Assembly: GCA_039583875.1 (NCBI GenBank)
Contig: CM077159.1
Coordinates: 102,323,287 to 102,387,286 of the forward strand
Direction: 5' to 3'
Origin: Platanthera guangdongensis
Lineage: Eukaryota; Streptophyta; Magnoliopsida; Asparagales; Orchidaceae
Length of the DNA stretch: 64,000 bases
Shown in pieces: positions 13,171 through 25,778 of this stretch. The notes beneath the pieces are model-generated. The model was not told the DNA's origin. It saw only the letters and a list, made by a program, of their open reading frames with translations, and did no database searches. How positions within the stretch are numbered: the first letter of the stretch is position 1; every line of letters begins with the position of its first letter. Made by a program: the position numbers and the translations under genes.

Positions 13171-13850
13171 GATAACAACTTCTCCAAGGTGACATACTTG
13201 GCCTATATAACACTCTGTTCCAGCAACTCTTGAAATTGCACTTTCATTCCGACATTTTCTTTGGCGCTACTCGATATGGCGAGTCGGGCCATAGGTTTTT
13301 GCGCTGGGACCAACTCAATCGACAAGTCATCTCCCGCTGTGGTGGTAACCCCGAAGCTCCTTCGAAAACACATCAGCAAACTCTGAAATAATCGGAATAA
13401 CACTCACACTGGTTTTTGGGCTCAACAACCTCAATAAGCGTGAAGAACAACTCCGCGCCTTTCCGAACAGCTTTGATGACTTGGAGAGAACAAATCAACG
13501 TCTTGCTCGATCCTTGCATACCAGCGAATTTCATCTCTCACTTGGTATTCTACCCTATGTGACTTCCTTAGACGTGTAGTCTATAGAGGCACGCTGCTTC
13601 GAGAGCCAGTCCATGCCCAAGATCACATCAAATTCCGATATTGGCAACACAGATGCTTCCAATCTGAAATCCCGACTTCCATTCGTACCTCCCACAAATC
13701 TAGCCCTGTCCATATGCATCACACATCCATTCGGTAATAGCACCTTCACACTATCTGTCATCATACGAATCAGCATACCGATCCTTGACACGAAGTCCAT
13801 GGATAGAAATGAATGTGAAGCACCCGTATGAAACAGTGCTCTCGCTGGAT
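13171..13850 (-). pseudogene. pol: Chromovirus aspartic protease, catalytic Asp changed
   Basis: This retroviral-type protease would process Gag-Pol. The active-site block reads ALFHTGASHSF at about 13813-13845, where the family has D-T-G-A; GAT has become CAT, so the catalytic aspartate is His. Downstream VILGMDWLSKQRA (about 13600-13640) is the usual C-terminal protease motif. The segment joining protease to RT (13555-13170) is broken by stops and shifts. Confidence 0.8.
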
Positions 13851-13984
13851 AGTCTCGAATCAGACAAAGCCTAAGACAAACACATCATACACAAGCTACA
13901 TACAAGGTATGAAGTATCAAATGCAATAACAAAGTATCTTAACTCGTACCTGTGACGACGTCACTTTCCTTTATGGCCTCATGT

Positions 13985-14994
13985 TGGCCAAGATTATATA
14001 CTCAGGGCTGCGCCTGGGATGCTGAGGATTCCACCACTGCTTTCCCTTTTCCGCATAAGATGCTCCTGTCTTCTTAGCACCTGTTGGAGGACCAAATCGA
14101 CATTCACGGGCAAAGTGTCCATTCTTGCCGCAGGTATAACAAGTACGCGGGCCTTGCCCTGAAGTTGCTCCAGACGCAACTGTAGAAGGAGCCTGTCCAG
14201 AATAATTGGATCTCTTACCCCCATTTCCTTCAGAAGTTTAGTTTTCCCGGGTGCGGCGCTTTGAACTCGGGCTTTGTCCCAGCCAAGTCCCTTTTACCCT
14301 GAACCCGCTTCATGTCCTTCTCCAACACACGAGCCATATTAACCAATGCTTGAAACCCCTGGTTCACCGAACTTGAGAGCAGGAATCTCAACTCATCTTG
14401 CAACCCTTCGTAGAACATATTAGTTTTACGCTCTTCGTTAGCAAAGATATTTCCTGTATAGCGTCCCAACCTTATAAACTCATGTAAGTAGGTATCAACA
14501 CTACTTTCTCCATGAGCTAGACGCTGGAATTCATTTTCCATAGCTATGCGCTGAGCCAATGGCAAATGCTTTGCCAAAAATAGTTTCGAAAACTCCTCGA
14601 TCGAGACTTCCATCAGTTGTATGCCCGCCAAGTGGTGCAGCTCAATCTCATCCCACCATAGCAGAGCCTATCCTTTCAACAAGAATTAGGCCAAGGTGAC
14701 TTTTTGTTCTTCCTCTATCCTTATCGCCGTCAATATTCGCTTGATGCGTGACAACCAATACTCTGCCTGCGTTGGGGATCCCACCCCCGTAAACTTAGGA
14801 GGATTGAAGCTCATAAATTGCTTCAGTTGTCGTTCCGCTTCTTTGGGATATATAACAGCCGCCACAGGTTCGGGCCGCACACCCACCTGTTCTAGCACTA
14901 CCGCGGGCCGCGCCTACCCAGTAGGTTGTGCCTGGATCATAGCAAACAACGCCTCCGCAACTAAGCGTACTGTCTTCACAGAAGGAGGAGGTGT
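13985..14994 (-). pseudogene. gag: Chromovirus gag, interrupted by Athila-2
   Basis: This is a capsid/nucleocapsid protein. The segment 14898-14686 reads the N-terminal gag core (SFNPPKFTG, EYWLSRIKRIL). The segment 14631-14230 continues it (FLAKHLPLAQR, EFQRLAHGESSVDTYLHEFIRLGRY). A CCHC zinc knuckle (CYTCGKNGHFAREC) is encoded at about 14101-14143. Stops or shifts occur near 14650 and 14225. The start codon lies on the far side of Athila-2, at 40675-40673; the frame resumes at 14994 after the target site. Confidence 0.85.
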
Positions 14995-14999
14995 AGGCA
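14995..14999. other. Athila-2 target-site duplication, left copy
   Basis: AGGCA directly before the LTR start TGATGAG. The same pentamer follows the 3' LTR at 40655-40659. Confidence 0.9.
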
Positions 15000-15177
15000 T
15001 GATGAGTTGTAAATATACGTATTTTTATGTACATTAATTAAGTCGTCGTAGTTCATTTCGGTTAGTTTTAGTTAATTTTGTTCAATAAAATGCTCCTTTT
15101 TATAAATTTTATTTTAACTTAAGTTTATTTTATTTTTCTGAAATTTTTCAGAAAATGTTAAAATTTTCCAAGTACAC

Positions 15178-15612
15178 CCCCGTGTACTTCAGTACACGCC
15201 CGTGACCTGGGCGTGTGACTTGGATTTAAACATAAATCAGCCAAAGCCGAAGAATTGCTAGACTTGCCCTCTGACATGCCCGTGTCAAATGTGACACGGT
15301 CATGACCGAGCCCCATGTCACGCGCTCGACGATCGTCGACCGACCCAACACGCCCATATTAAGATTTGTTACGGGCGTGCCTCCACCTGGCCCGACAAGA
15401 CGTCGCCGGCGAATTTTTAATGTAACCCGTCCCAAAATCCACCTGCTGGACACGCCCTCCGACATGCCCGTGTCGACAGAGACACGGGCGTGACTTCCAC
15501 GTGGACCACCCCGAAGTCAATAGGCATTGAATGCTCGGCATCCTTCATCAATAGTGCTGACATGCCCCCACCCCCCCACCCCCTACACGCCCGTGATCAA
15601 GGGCGTGTAATC
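15178..15612. repeat. U3 inverted-repeat array (ACACGCCCGTG family), Athila-2 5' LTR
   Basis: Repeated arms ACACGCCCGTG and CACGGGCGTGT, some with changes such as ACATGCCCGTG, face each other around short loops. Clear pairs lie at 15205-15222, 15275-15303, 15348-15379, 15461-15492 and 15585-15608. The last pair ends just before the TATA box. The cores contain CG, and several imperfect arms differ by CG to TG or CA changes. The 3' LTR carries the same array at about 37438-37880. Confidence 0.85.
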
Positions 15613-15625
15613 TTATTTTTTTGGC

Positions 15626-15634
15626 TATAAATAG
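15626..15634 (+). promoter_or_regulatory. LTR TATA box, Athila-2 5' LTR
   Basis: TATAAATAG in the context GGCTATAAATAGGCCC, directly after the U3 array. The 3' LTR has the same box at 37896-37904. Confidence 0.8.
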
Positions 15635-16831
15635 GCCCTTACTGTAAGGTGTTTGGGTTCCGAATTTTGAACCATTTTGGTGTTAAGAGCTGCTGCTAGG
15701 AGCTGTTTTAGTTCTATGTAAGGATAATCTCCCCCCTCCTTTTTAAATTTGTTTAAACTTTTGTAATAAATTTCTTTGTTAATAAAATCATTTCTTTCAT
15801 CCTTACAATGCTTTGGAATGTCTCTGACTACCTCCTTTTCATCAATCTTGTGTATATTTGTTTTCATATTTGTATGGGGCGTGTGTGTGTATGAGTTAGA
15901 TTTGCGGAATTTATGCTTTAAAATGAAAAATTGTTTTGCTTTACTTTAAATTTTTTCAAAATTACTAGTCATTGTTAAAGCCATTTTTCTTATCATACTA
16001 CTTATAATGGTTTAGATTTAGGATTTTTATGATTTTATATTCGTTTTTATGAATTTGTAAAATGATTTCAAAAGTGGTTTTCATTACTCTTTAACTTAGA
16101 TTTTCCTTTTTAGGTTATAAAATTTTTGCTTCTTTTTAACTTTCTTCCACTTTTTAAACCCTTTTACAAAGCTATAAGAATGGATTAGGTGTTATTTCAA
16201 TTTTTCAACACCTTTGATTTTCGCATTTACTTAAAAAAACTTTTGCTCAAACAATTTCTATTTCTACTTTTTATGCATTTTCATCAAATTATAACGGTAA
16301 AAATGTAAACGTTTTAATTTTTCAAGCACTTGCTTTTCTCGCATTAATTTGAACACTCTTTTCCTCAAACAAATTTTATTTCTACTTTTTATGCATTTCT
16401 AACACATTCTAGCGATAGAAATGTAGTTTTTTTAATTTTTAGATAACTTAGTTTTTCGCTGTTTTGTATGTGTGTATGCGTGTATGAGATAATTTTTATC
16501 GCTTTCTTCAATTTTTGTAGATTGTGTGTGTGTGTGTTTTATTTTATGTAAAGTGTGTGTGTTCTATTTTATGATTGTGTGTGTGAGTTTTTTTTATTTT
16601 CTGCAGTGTGTGTGCATTTTCATTTCTTTCGAGTGTGTGAGTGTGTTTTTATTTTTAGTACAGTGGGTGTGTTTCTATTTCAAGTAGAGTGAGTTGGTGT
16701 ATTTCATTTCATGTAGAGTGTGTGTGTGCGTTTTTCATTTCAGCAAGTGTGTGTTTGTGTGTGTGTTTTCATTTATGCAAGTGTATGTGCGTTTTTCATT
16801 TATGCAAGTGTGTGTGCATTTTAATTTCAGA

Positions 16832-16832
<1 letters not shown>

Positions 16833-16885
<53 letters not shown>

Positions 16886-17055
16886 ATATAGAGTGTGTGC
16901 GTGTGTGCATCTATTTTCTCCTACTCATTTGAGTAGGACTCGCTTTAATTTTTCTCCTACTCATTTGAGTAGGACTTGTGTGTGAGAGTTTTTAATTTCA
17001 GTAGAGTGTGTGTGTGCGTTTTACTTTCTACAGTGTGTGTGCATTTTCTTTTCAG

Positions 17056-17088
<33 letters not shown>
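16833..17088. repeat. TG microsatellites in Athila-2 5' LTR
   Basis: TG runs at about 16833-16883 and 17056-17086, shorter than the matching runs in the 3' LTR (39113-39248 and 39423-39526). Confidence 0.95.
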
Positions 17089-17090
<2 letters not shown>

Positions 17091-17226
17091 AATTTCAGTA
17101 GAGTGCGTGTGTGTGCATTTATGTCCTCCTACTCGTTTGAGTAGTACTCGCTTTCATTTCCCGCCTACTCGTTTGAGTAGGACTTGCAATTTTCAGTTTA
17201 ATTTATCGCCTACTCGTTTGAGTAGG
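16919..17226. repeat. Hairpin array CCTACTC/GAGTAGG, Athila-2 5' LTR
   Basis: Five 18-base inverted repeats near 16919, 16956, 17127, 17163 and 17208, in the same order and spacing as in Athila-1. The third again has GAGTAGT instead of GAGTAGG. Confidence 0.9.
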
Positions 17227-18213
17227 ACTTGTAATTTTATTTATGCAATTTTCTCTTTTTTGTAACTTAGTTTTTTTTCTTTTTTCTTTATTATGTGTTT
17301 GGTTGAGTACGTGTGTTTTTTTATTTTTTTAGTAGCTTTTTATTTCTAATACTAGGTTATCTTATTTTATTTGTAACCCTTCAGCACTTAGTTTAGAACT
17401 CACGCCTAACCAAACTCATAAGCCATCCTCATTCCGATGAGTGGCTAATCGTTTTTAGCCCGCAGTATCGAAGAGCATTGGGATATAAAATGTTTTAAAT
17501 AACTAAAGGTCTTATTTTTATATTTAATTAAAAAAACTTAAGGTTTACCCCGGGTTAACGACGCGTAGAACCACATATCGATGTGTGGGCTCTTTTTCTG
17601 TTATCCATACGCTAGCTAGTCAAGAGGTCGTGCGTATGGACTGATCACCCCGTGGTAAAGAGAGTTTCGCACTAACCCTCGAGAGAGGAGGCGCATAATT
17701 CTACCGGATTGGGTCCCCCCCCCCCAATAGCGGGGCTCTTAGCGTATTGCGAGCATTAAGAGGAATCTTTCGTCGGACGAGAGCGCGGTCGAATAGTCTT
17801 AATGTTCAGGTGAGCGATATTCCTAGAGATAGGTTGGCTCATTCTTTTGGAACCTCCACGGCCAAGTTTCCGCTTTAATTGAATTGAAACCTAAGATCTC
17901 TAATTATTCAAATCTATTTTAGTCCTAACGTAATTCGATACCAATTGTTATTTCTTCGTCGACTTTGCTCTTAATTTATTTCCAGCTTTATCTTAGTTAA
18001 AATCGACAACTTAAATATTTCGGTAAAATAATAGTTCTTTCGGAGCAGTAGGGATAATCAACCCGTTCCCGGGAAATTTAAGATCTCGATATTCCCCTTG
18101 AATATCTTGTATTACTTGCGATAGGTGCACTTGCCTATAATTTGTCGCGCGAAATCTGGACCTACCGCGCTCCCTAGATAATTTAAAGTCGGGCTTCGCG
18201 CGCATCAAGTTTT

Positions 18214-18231
18214 TGGTGCCATTGTCGGGGA
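18214..18231 (+). other. Athila-2 primer-binding site (tRNA-Asp, decayed)
   Basis: TGGTGCCATTGTCGGGGA matches the Athila-1 site except for two CpG-type changes (GGCGCC to GGTGCC, CCGTTG to CCATTG), which fits deamination of methylated cytosine. Confidence 0.85.
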
Positions 18232-18366
18232 CTCTTTGAGTTGTTATTTTGAATCCGAAGTCTATTACTTTTACCTATATTTCTACAAACTAAAAAAAAC
18301 TTAAAAAACTCTACTTAAAAATCAAAAAAAAGTAATAAAGTTAATTTTTTTTATATTTTAGGGTGT

Positions 18367-19726
18367 ATGACCCGTGGACAACCTTCGGTGTTCGAAAATT
18401 TGGATTTCGATCCTGAGATCGAACGCTCACTTGCGCGTATTCGATCTCAACGCCGAAATCCCTCTTTGGATCCCGAAGAATCCATCGGAGAACCCTCTGT
18501 CGTTACTATGGCTGACCCTAATCCGAACGCGGTCATCGAGCGTACAATGTCTTATTACGCTCGGCCGAATTTGGACGATACTGGGTCCAGTATTGTTCGC
18601 CCAATGATGGCGAATAATAATTTTGAGATCAAATCGAGCGTTATCCAAATGATCCAAAATGTCGGGCAGTTCAATGGACTGCCGGATGAGGACTCGAATG
18701 TTCATTTGTCTAGTTTTTTGGAAATCTACGATACCTTTAAGATTAATGGCATCATTGATGATGCCATTCGTTTGCGCCTTTTTCCATTCTACTTAAGATC
18801 CAAAGCTAAGGCATGGTTGAATTCCCTCCTACGAGGATGTATCACCACCTGGGCCGAGCTTGCGGAACGGTCCTTAACGAAGTATTTCCACCCGCCAAAA
18901 CTGCAAAGTTGCGGGCGGACATTTCTTCGTTTGTGCAGAACGATTCTGAGTCTCTATTTGAGACTTGGGAACGGTTTAAAGAATTCCTTCGTAGATGTCC
19001 GCACCACGCGCTGCCTGTGTGGTTGTAGGTCCAAATCTTCTACAATGGCTTAACTATCAGACGTGTTAAATGATTGACGCGGCTGCCAGGGGTACCTCGA
19101 ATAATAAGACCCACGAGGCTTCCCAAGCTTTTATTGAAGAGATGGCTATAAATGCTTACCAATGGAACGTCCTGCGGGGACGTCCGAAGCAGTTAGCCGG
19201 CCTCTTTGAAGTGGATGCCACTGCCCACTTAACCATTCAAGTTGAAAGGCTGACGAAGCAGGTGGCGGAGATGTCTGCTTCCTCCTCCACTTCGCCTTTG
19301 GCGATTCCCCCTAATGTCAGCGTAGTCAATAAGTTCGTAGACTACGTGGGAAATGCTGGGCGACCTTCCTTCAACCCCAACAACAACCCTTATAGTAATA
19401 ACTATAATCTGGGTTAGAGGAACCACCCTAACTTCTCATGGAGCAACGCGAACAATGCGCAGCACCCGCCCAATTCTTTTGTGCCCGGATTTCTGCCGCC
19501 TCTCCCTCTTCCAAAACCCTCCCCGATGGAGGAAACTTTTTCTAAATACATTGCTTCCAACGAATCAAATATTCATAACATCACCAGATCGCTAAAAAAC
19601 TTAGAACTCCAGGTTGGACATCTAGCGCGAATGATGTCCGAGAGCACGCTCGGGGCACTGCCGGGAAATACGGAGCCCAATTTACACGAGAATAACAACG
19701 TTATAACCCTCCATAGAGGAAAGTAG
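18367..19726 (+). pseudogene. gag: Athila-2 gag, frameshifted
   Basis: Homologous along its length to the Athila-1 gag. The 228-codon first frame has the same start, the same one-base loss before the KYFHPP block (near 18892), the same second shift near 19050, and the same terminal TAG (19724-19726). Private to this copy are a stop at 19416 (TTAG where Athila-1 has TTGG) and a stop in the segment near 19028. Over the first 240 bases the two copies differ at about 14 positions by eye. The gag core and the region encoding DAAARGT and FIEEMA are recognisable. Confidence 0.85.
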
Positions 19727-21690
19727 GTGATCGATCCAAAACGGATCGATCCACATGTAAATATTTCACCTCCGACCCCTCTTCCCCCTTCTTCGATTAC
19801 ACCACATTTACAAATTTTAAACAAAAAAATTATTAAAATGCCCTTGTCGTATCCACATAAGCTCGATAGTGAGCGTAAGGATGCGCAGTACGAAAATTTT
19901 GTTTTATTATTAAAATAAATTCATATTAATGTTCCCTTTTGTGAGGCGATCTCGCAGATGCCTAAGTATGCAAAATATTTAAAACAACTTTTGTTCTAAT
20001 AAACAAAATTAGAAAATATTTTGCATATATCTCTGAATGCTGACTTCTCAGCGGCTATTACTAATAAATTGCCCCTTAAAAGAAATGGCTCGGGACGATT
20101 ATCCAGCCCGTGCCTTTTTGGCAATATATTAGTAAAATACGCTCTTGTAGATTTAGGGGCGAGCATTAATTTGATGTCGTTCTCGCTCTTTCAAAAATTA
20201 GATTTGGGCACGCCGGCCCCTACTAAAATGCGAATTCAACTAGCTGATTGCTCGGTTAAGTTTCCCATCGGGGTAGTGGAGAACGTACTTGTATGAGTTG
20301 ATAAGTTTATCTTTCTTGTAGACTTCGTCATCTTAGACATCGAGGAGGACACCGATGTACCAATTATACTCGGTCGTCATTTTCTCGCCACCTCCCGCTC
20401 ATTAATTGATGTAAGTAAAGGTCGTCTCCTCCTTCGGGTAGGAGATGATGAAGTTACTTTCCCTATTAATCCCTCCATAGGAGACTCGTCATCGAGCGAT
20501 GACTTTTTTTATAATTTAGATACCTATCTCGGAGATTGTTCTTCCCTATTTCCGAGTCTACTTTTCTAAACGACGACACTTTTGCACTCGAAAATTTTAA
20601 CTGCGAAGAGGATAACTCTACTAATTTGTCTTTCAAACATTTTGGATCAAAAGACTTTAAAATTAAAACCTCGTTAGAAGAACCGCCCTGCCTTGAACTC
20701 AAACCCCTACCCGAATCACTCAAATACACATTTTTGGGAAAAGATGATACCCTTCCCGTTATCATTTCTTCGCATTTGAGTTATTCGGAGACTTCCGATT
20801 TATTGGAAGTTTTACTTAAACATCTCCACGAAATTGTGTGGCAAATATCTGATCTAAAAGGGATTAACCCTTCTTTCTACACCCATAAGATTTTCCTTCA
20901 CGATAATTGTCGCAAAACTATTAAGTTGCAGCGACGACTTAACCCAAACATGAAAGACGTCGTTAAGGCCAAAATTATTAAATTATTAGAAGTGGGGATT
21001 ATTTATTCTATATCAGATAGCACATGGGTTAGTCCCGTTCACGTGGTGCCCAAAAAAGGCGGTCTTACCGTAGTGGAAAATGAGCATAATGAACTCGTCC
21101 AAACTAGTACTGTTACGGGTTGGCGGGTGTGCATCGATTATAGAAAACTAAATGATGCCACCCGTAAGGATCATTTCCCACTACCGTTCTAAGACAAAAT
21201 CCTGGAGCGTTTATCCGGTCATCCGTATTTTTGTTTTCTTGATGGCTTATCGGGGTTTTTCCAAATCCCCATTTCCCCCGATGACCAAGAGAAAACAACT
21301 TTTACCTGTCTGTTTGGTACCTTCGCATACCGAAGAATTCCATTTGGCCTCTGCAATGCGCCAGCTACATTTCAAAGATGTATGTTGGCGATCTTTGGCG
21401 AGCTGGTAGGAGATATTATGGAAGTCTTTATGGATGACTTCTCTGTTTTCGGATGCTCTTTCCCGTCTTGTCTTTGCAATTTAGATCGTGTCCTTTAGTG
21501 ATGCGAGGACACGCATCTTGTTTTAAATTGGGAAAAATGTAATTTTATGGTTCGAGAAGGTTTGGTTCTCGGCCATAAGATTTCATCTAAGGGGATGGAG
21601 GTCGATAAGGCCAAAGTTAAAATTATCGAAAAACTTCCCCCGCCTTCTAACGTTAAATCTATTAGGAATCAAATTTTGTCTTTGATAGCG
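19727..21690 (+). pseudogene. pol: Athila-2 protease and reverse transcriptase remnant
   Basis: The protease is better preserved than in Athila-1: a 91-codon frame from 20021 carries the active-site DLGASINLM (about 20150-20176) and GVVENVLV. A stop ends it at 20296, before the ILGRHF block near 20364. The RT frame starts near 20536; WVSPVHVVPKKGG and VCIDYRKLNDATRKD are intact. TTCTAAGAC at 21188 gives a private TAA where Athila-1 has TTCTTAGAC. FMDD is at 21427-21438 in an uninterrupted context, because this copy keeps the base Athila-1 lost. The RT connection deletion near 21665-21680 is shared with Athila-1. Confidence 0.85.
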
Positions 21691-21746
21691 AATGCGAGTC
21701 TGCATTTAATTTTATAAAACAAAATCATATCAATTCACCCATTTTA

Positions 21747-22150
21747 GTGGCGCCCGATTGGACCCTTCCGTTCAAGATTATGTGCGATGCTAGTGATATT
21801 GTTGTAGGTGCCGTTCTTGGCCAACGTATAAACAAATATTTTCATCCAATTTACTACGCTAGCAAGATGCTCACTTACGCACAAGTAAATTACATGACAA
21901 CGAAAAAGGAACTTTTAGCCGTCGTTTTTTCATTTGATAAATATCGCTCGTATATAACGCTATCTAAAGTTATCGTATTTACCGACTACTCTGCCTTAAA
22001 ATATATGTTAGCAAAACAGACGTCAAACCCCGCCTTCTTCGATGGATCCTCCTCCTGCAAGAATTTTATTTGGAGTTCCGGGATAAGAAGGGCGCTGAAA
22101 ATTTAGCCGCTGATCACCTCTCCTTCTTAGAAAATCCCGGTGCAGAAGAG
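21747..22150 (+). pseudogene. pol: Athila-2 RNase H remnant
   Basis: A 119-codon frame from 21747 encodes the RNase H core: IMCDASDIVVGAVLGQ, YYASKMLTYAQVNYMTTKKELLAV and VFTDYSALKYML. The last block is intact here but frameshifted in Athila-1. A shift near 22070 precedes the FRDKKGAENLAADHLS linker. Confidence 0.82.
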
Positions 22151-23517
22151 CTCGTCGAATCTGACATAAATGACAGATTCCCCGAAGAACGCCTCCTAGC
22201 CATAAATATTAGTTCATCTTCCCTGCCTTGGTTCGCAGATTTTGCAAACTATTTAGTTTTGTGGGTGCTCCCAAAAGACTTTTCGAGGTAGCAAAAGAAG
22301 AAATTCTTTTATGACTTGAAATATTTCTTTTGGGAGGACCCTTTTCTTTTTCGTATCTGCGTGGACCAAGCGGTCTGAAGATGCATCACGGGTGTGGAGT
22401 GCACGCAAATACTTATGCACTACCATGAGGGTCCGGCTGGTGGGCATTATCAAGCTAACCAGAACGCGCGGAAGGTGCTGGAGGCAAGCTTTTTTTGGCC
22501 CACTCTATTCAAAGACTCTCACAATTTTGTGCGCTCCTGCGATAGTTGCCAGCTGTCGGGTAACATCTCTCATCGTGACGAGATGCCCCAAACTTTGTTT
22601 TTAGAATGCGAAGTCTTTAATTTATGGGTCATCGATTTCGTTGGCCCCCTACCTCCGTCTTTTAAAAATAATTATATTTTAATGGCGGTCGACTATGTAT
22701 CGAGAGGGGCGGAAGCGCAAGCTTTTCCCACCAACGATGCGCGAGTCGTCGTTACTTTTCTTTAAAAACTATTTTCTCGCTTCGGCACACCTCGCGCTAT
22801 TGTGAGCGATAGGGGCACGCATTTCTGCAACACCTAGATGGCTAAGACATTAGCTAAATACGACATCACGCACAAACTTGCCACCCCCTACCACTCGCAA
22901 ACTAGTGGTCAAGTTGACGTAGTAAATCGAGAGATTAAGCGTATATTAGAGAAAATCATTTCACTTAATAGGAAATATTAGTCCATCAAACTCGACGATG
23001 CGTTGTGGGCATATCATACAGCATACAAAACCGCAATTGGTTGTAAGCCGTATTGATTAGTCTACGGCAATGCGTGTCATCTCCCTATAGAATTAGAACA
23101 TCGCGCTTTTTGGGCTTTAAAACTCTTAAATCTCGACGCTAACTTAGCCGCTCAAAATAAAAAAAAAAATTGCAACTAAATGGGCTCGATGAATGTCATG
23201 CAAACGGTTACGAGAGCAATAAATTATATAAGGAACGTTCTAAGCTTTACAACGACCACAAAATCAAGACAAAAAAAACTTTTTCTTCGGCCGATCTTGT
23301 CCTTCTATATAACTCACGACTTAGACTTTTTCCCAGTAAACTAAAATCACGATGGTCCGGCCCCTTCAAAGTTGAAGAGGTTTGGACATATGGGACCGTA
23401 CTCGTCTACCACCTAGAAAAGGGCTCGTTTAAAGTGAACCGTCATCGCTTAAAATTATATATAGCATGTGATCCTATGGGCGGTAATTTCGAATCCATAA
23501 CCCTCCTCGACATATAA
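22150..23517 (+). pseudogene. pol: Athila-2 integrase remnant
   Basis: A 123-codon frame (22394-22765) contains the zinc finger (HYHEGPAGGH, then CDSCQ) and the first catalytic Asp in VIDFVGPLPP. A TAA at 22763 follows. The second Asp block (FGTPRAIV, near 22775-22810) and the [11 protein letters not shown]lu block (near 22925-22955) can be read between stops. Nonsense codons near 22980 and 23054 match Athila-1 exactly. The final 115-codon frame (23170-23517) holds the C-terminal GPF module (SRWSGPFKVEEVW, then GTVLVYHLEKGSF) and the natural terminator TAA. Confidence 0.85.
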
Positions 23518-24783
23518 ACCGCCAAAATAGTCAAGCTACACGACTATAAACAAAGCGATCCTGGGAGGCACCCCATATTTATTTTTTTCGCTATTTCTTT
23601 ACTTTTTCTTTGCTATTTTTTCCTAATAATGCAGGGTTCATAAATTGGGCCTCCCCGACCTCGTTTCAGGGAAGCTTCTACTCCCCCCCCCCCTCTTTAT
23701 TTTCTTTGTAAATATTACATTTTATTTTTGTTCTGCATACTTACATTGCAATATTGGAGACAATGTTGGACTTAAGTATGGGGGTGTTTTCTTGCTTTAT
23801 TTTCTGCACTTCTACTTTCTGCACTACAAAAAATATATATACACAAAAAAAAACAAAACAAAAAAATTTAAAATGAAAAACGCCAAAAAAAATATTTTTT
23901 ATTTCTTTTTATCATAAAAAAACAAAAAAATTATAAAACAAATATTTCAAAAAAAATTATAGAACAAAAATTCCAAAAAACATTATAAAACACAAATTTC
24001 AAAAAATATTTAGTTTTATTTTATAAATACTTGTTTGTAAATATTTCATGCACATATCTTTTTGTAAACAATTTTGTAAATATTCTTTCCTCTCTCTTCC
24101 TTTCTTTCTCTTCTTTGTAAATAACTTTTCTCTCTTTCCTTAGTTTGTAAATATTTGCTTATAAAAACAAAAAAATAAGAAAAGAAAAATAGTTCAAAAA
24201 ATATACATATCTTATCACTTTTTTAGTATGTATATAATAACAAAATTAAACACAAAACACAAAAAAAGATAATAAGTCAAAAATTCAAAAAAAGAGTAAA
24301 ACAAAACAAAAATTCCAAAAAAACAATAACAAATTAAAAACACAAAAAATGATGAAAACTCTAAAAATCCCAAAATAATTTATGAATCAAATAAATCGAA
24401 TATTCCATTATTAACCTTTTTTGCTCCCCAAAAATTTTGTTGCGAGTTTATTTATAAGTGAATTTCATTAATTCTTTGTTTACTATCCGTTTATTAATTA
24501 GTGATTGATAGATTTAAATACCAGGGGTTAAGTTGTCAAGAATTTTTTATGTTTTGGTCTTATGGTAGGAGACTTGTTTTAGGCACTACTTTTAATTTAT
24601 CTAAAATAGAGGCATGTGTATTATGTTAGGAAAAAACAACTATAGACTTCAATTATTTCTACTTCAAGCTTCTTAGAAACACAGGAACGTTCAATTTATA
24701 AAGGTTGCTTTCAAATTTATTTTTATTAAAATCTAGTTTTAAATTTGAAAAAAAAATCGTCTCCCCATGTTTTATCCTTAAAA
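23518..24783. other. Athila-2 non-coding 3' spacer, left of SIRE-A
   Basis: AT-rich, ORF-free, co-linear with 8191-9453. The post-pol motif is at about 23747-23787 (ATTGGAGACAATG, then AAGTATGGGGGTG), with a better polypurine run than in Athila-1. Confidence 0.75.
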
Positions 24784-24788
24784 GAACC
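24784..24788. other. SIRE-A target-site duplication, left copy
   Basis: GAACC immediately before TGAAAG; the same pentamer is at 36626-36630. Confidence 0.92.
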
Positions 24789-25778
24789 TGAAAGAATTGG
24801 TTCCTAAACACCTAGAGGGGGGTGAATAGGTGGAATTCCTTTTTCTTCTAAGGCAGAATATTAATTCAGTTAATTAATAGAAACATATAGTTCTACAGCT
24901 ATCACTGCACAGAAATAACAATACCACACACAATCACAGATGGCACACTGATTTATAGTGGTTCCCCAAGGTCTGGGTACATCCACTTTCCCCCTTAGCC
25001 TATCTAGCAGTGTGCTAGATTCGGCCTAACTTCTTTCCTTCTCCTCAGATCCACAGATCTTATAGCTCAGAACCCAAATAAGGCTCCTACAACTCAGAGT
25101 GAATGCACACTCCTACAGCTCAGGCAATCTGCCCTACCTCAGCCTTCAACAAGGCTACAACTCAGAGATGAAAATCTCCTACAACTCAGGCTATCGGCCC
25201 TACCTCAGCCTTCAACAAGGCCTACCACTCAGAGAACTTAATCTCCTATAACTCAGCCTTTATAAATCAGGCTTACAACTCAGATCTTAAAAGGATCCTA
25301 CTGAAAATAGATGTAACTTTGAAATTTACCACCACCCTGGTTGAGAGAGAAAAGATGGAAGGTTTCTTGATCAGTTCTTGAAAGAATCTGATATTAGAGA
25401 TCAACCTGTCTTAGCTTTCTTCAAAGCTTCTTGAATCTGAACACAGTAGGGTTGATCTCCTTTGAAGTTGATCTTCAATCAGCTTCTTTCTTGAAATTCA
25501 GAAATCAATCTGAATTCTTCTTGGCAGACTGGTTTAGAATCTGCACTTAAGAGACTTGTTGATGTAAGTCTCTTTCTTCACTTGAATAGATGGAGCTCTC
25601 TCTCTCTAAATTCTTCTGAAGATTCTTCTGAATTCTTCTTTGAATTCTCTTGACAAACTCTGAGTAGATCACCACTTGAGAATGTCTTTTTAGATCTTCT
25701 GTTGAAAATCTTCTTCTGTTTTTCGTGTTTACTTTTTTATCTCATGTGTGTAACTTCTCTTCTGTTGATAGAGAATGT

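Larger units (their letters stand above)
15000..18207 (+). repeat. Athila-2 5' LTR (3.2 kb)
   Basis: It starts TGATGAGTTG and ends GCGCGCATCA, with the tRNA-Asp primer site six bases on. Order: U3 with ACACGCCCGTG-type inverted repeats (15178-15612), TATA box (15626-15634), AATAAA-type signals near 15770-15790, a long AT-rich leader, TG microsatellites, CCTACTC/GAGTAGG hairpins, then the conserved block at 17420-17860. The leader between TATA and primer site is unusually long, about 2.5 kb. Confidence 0.9.
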
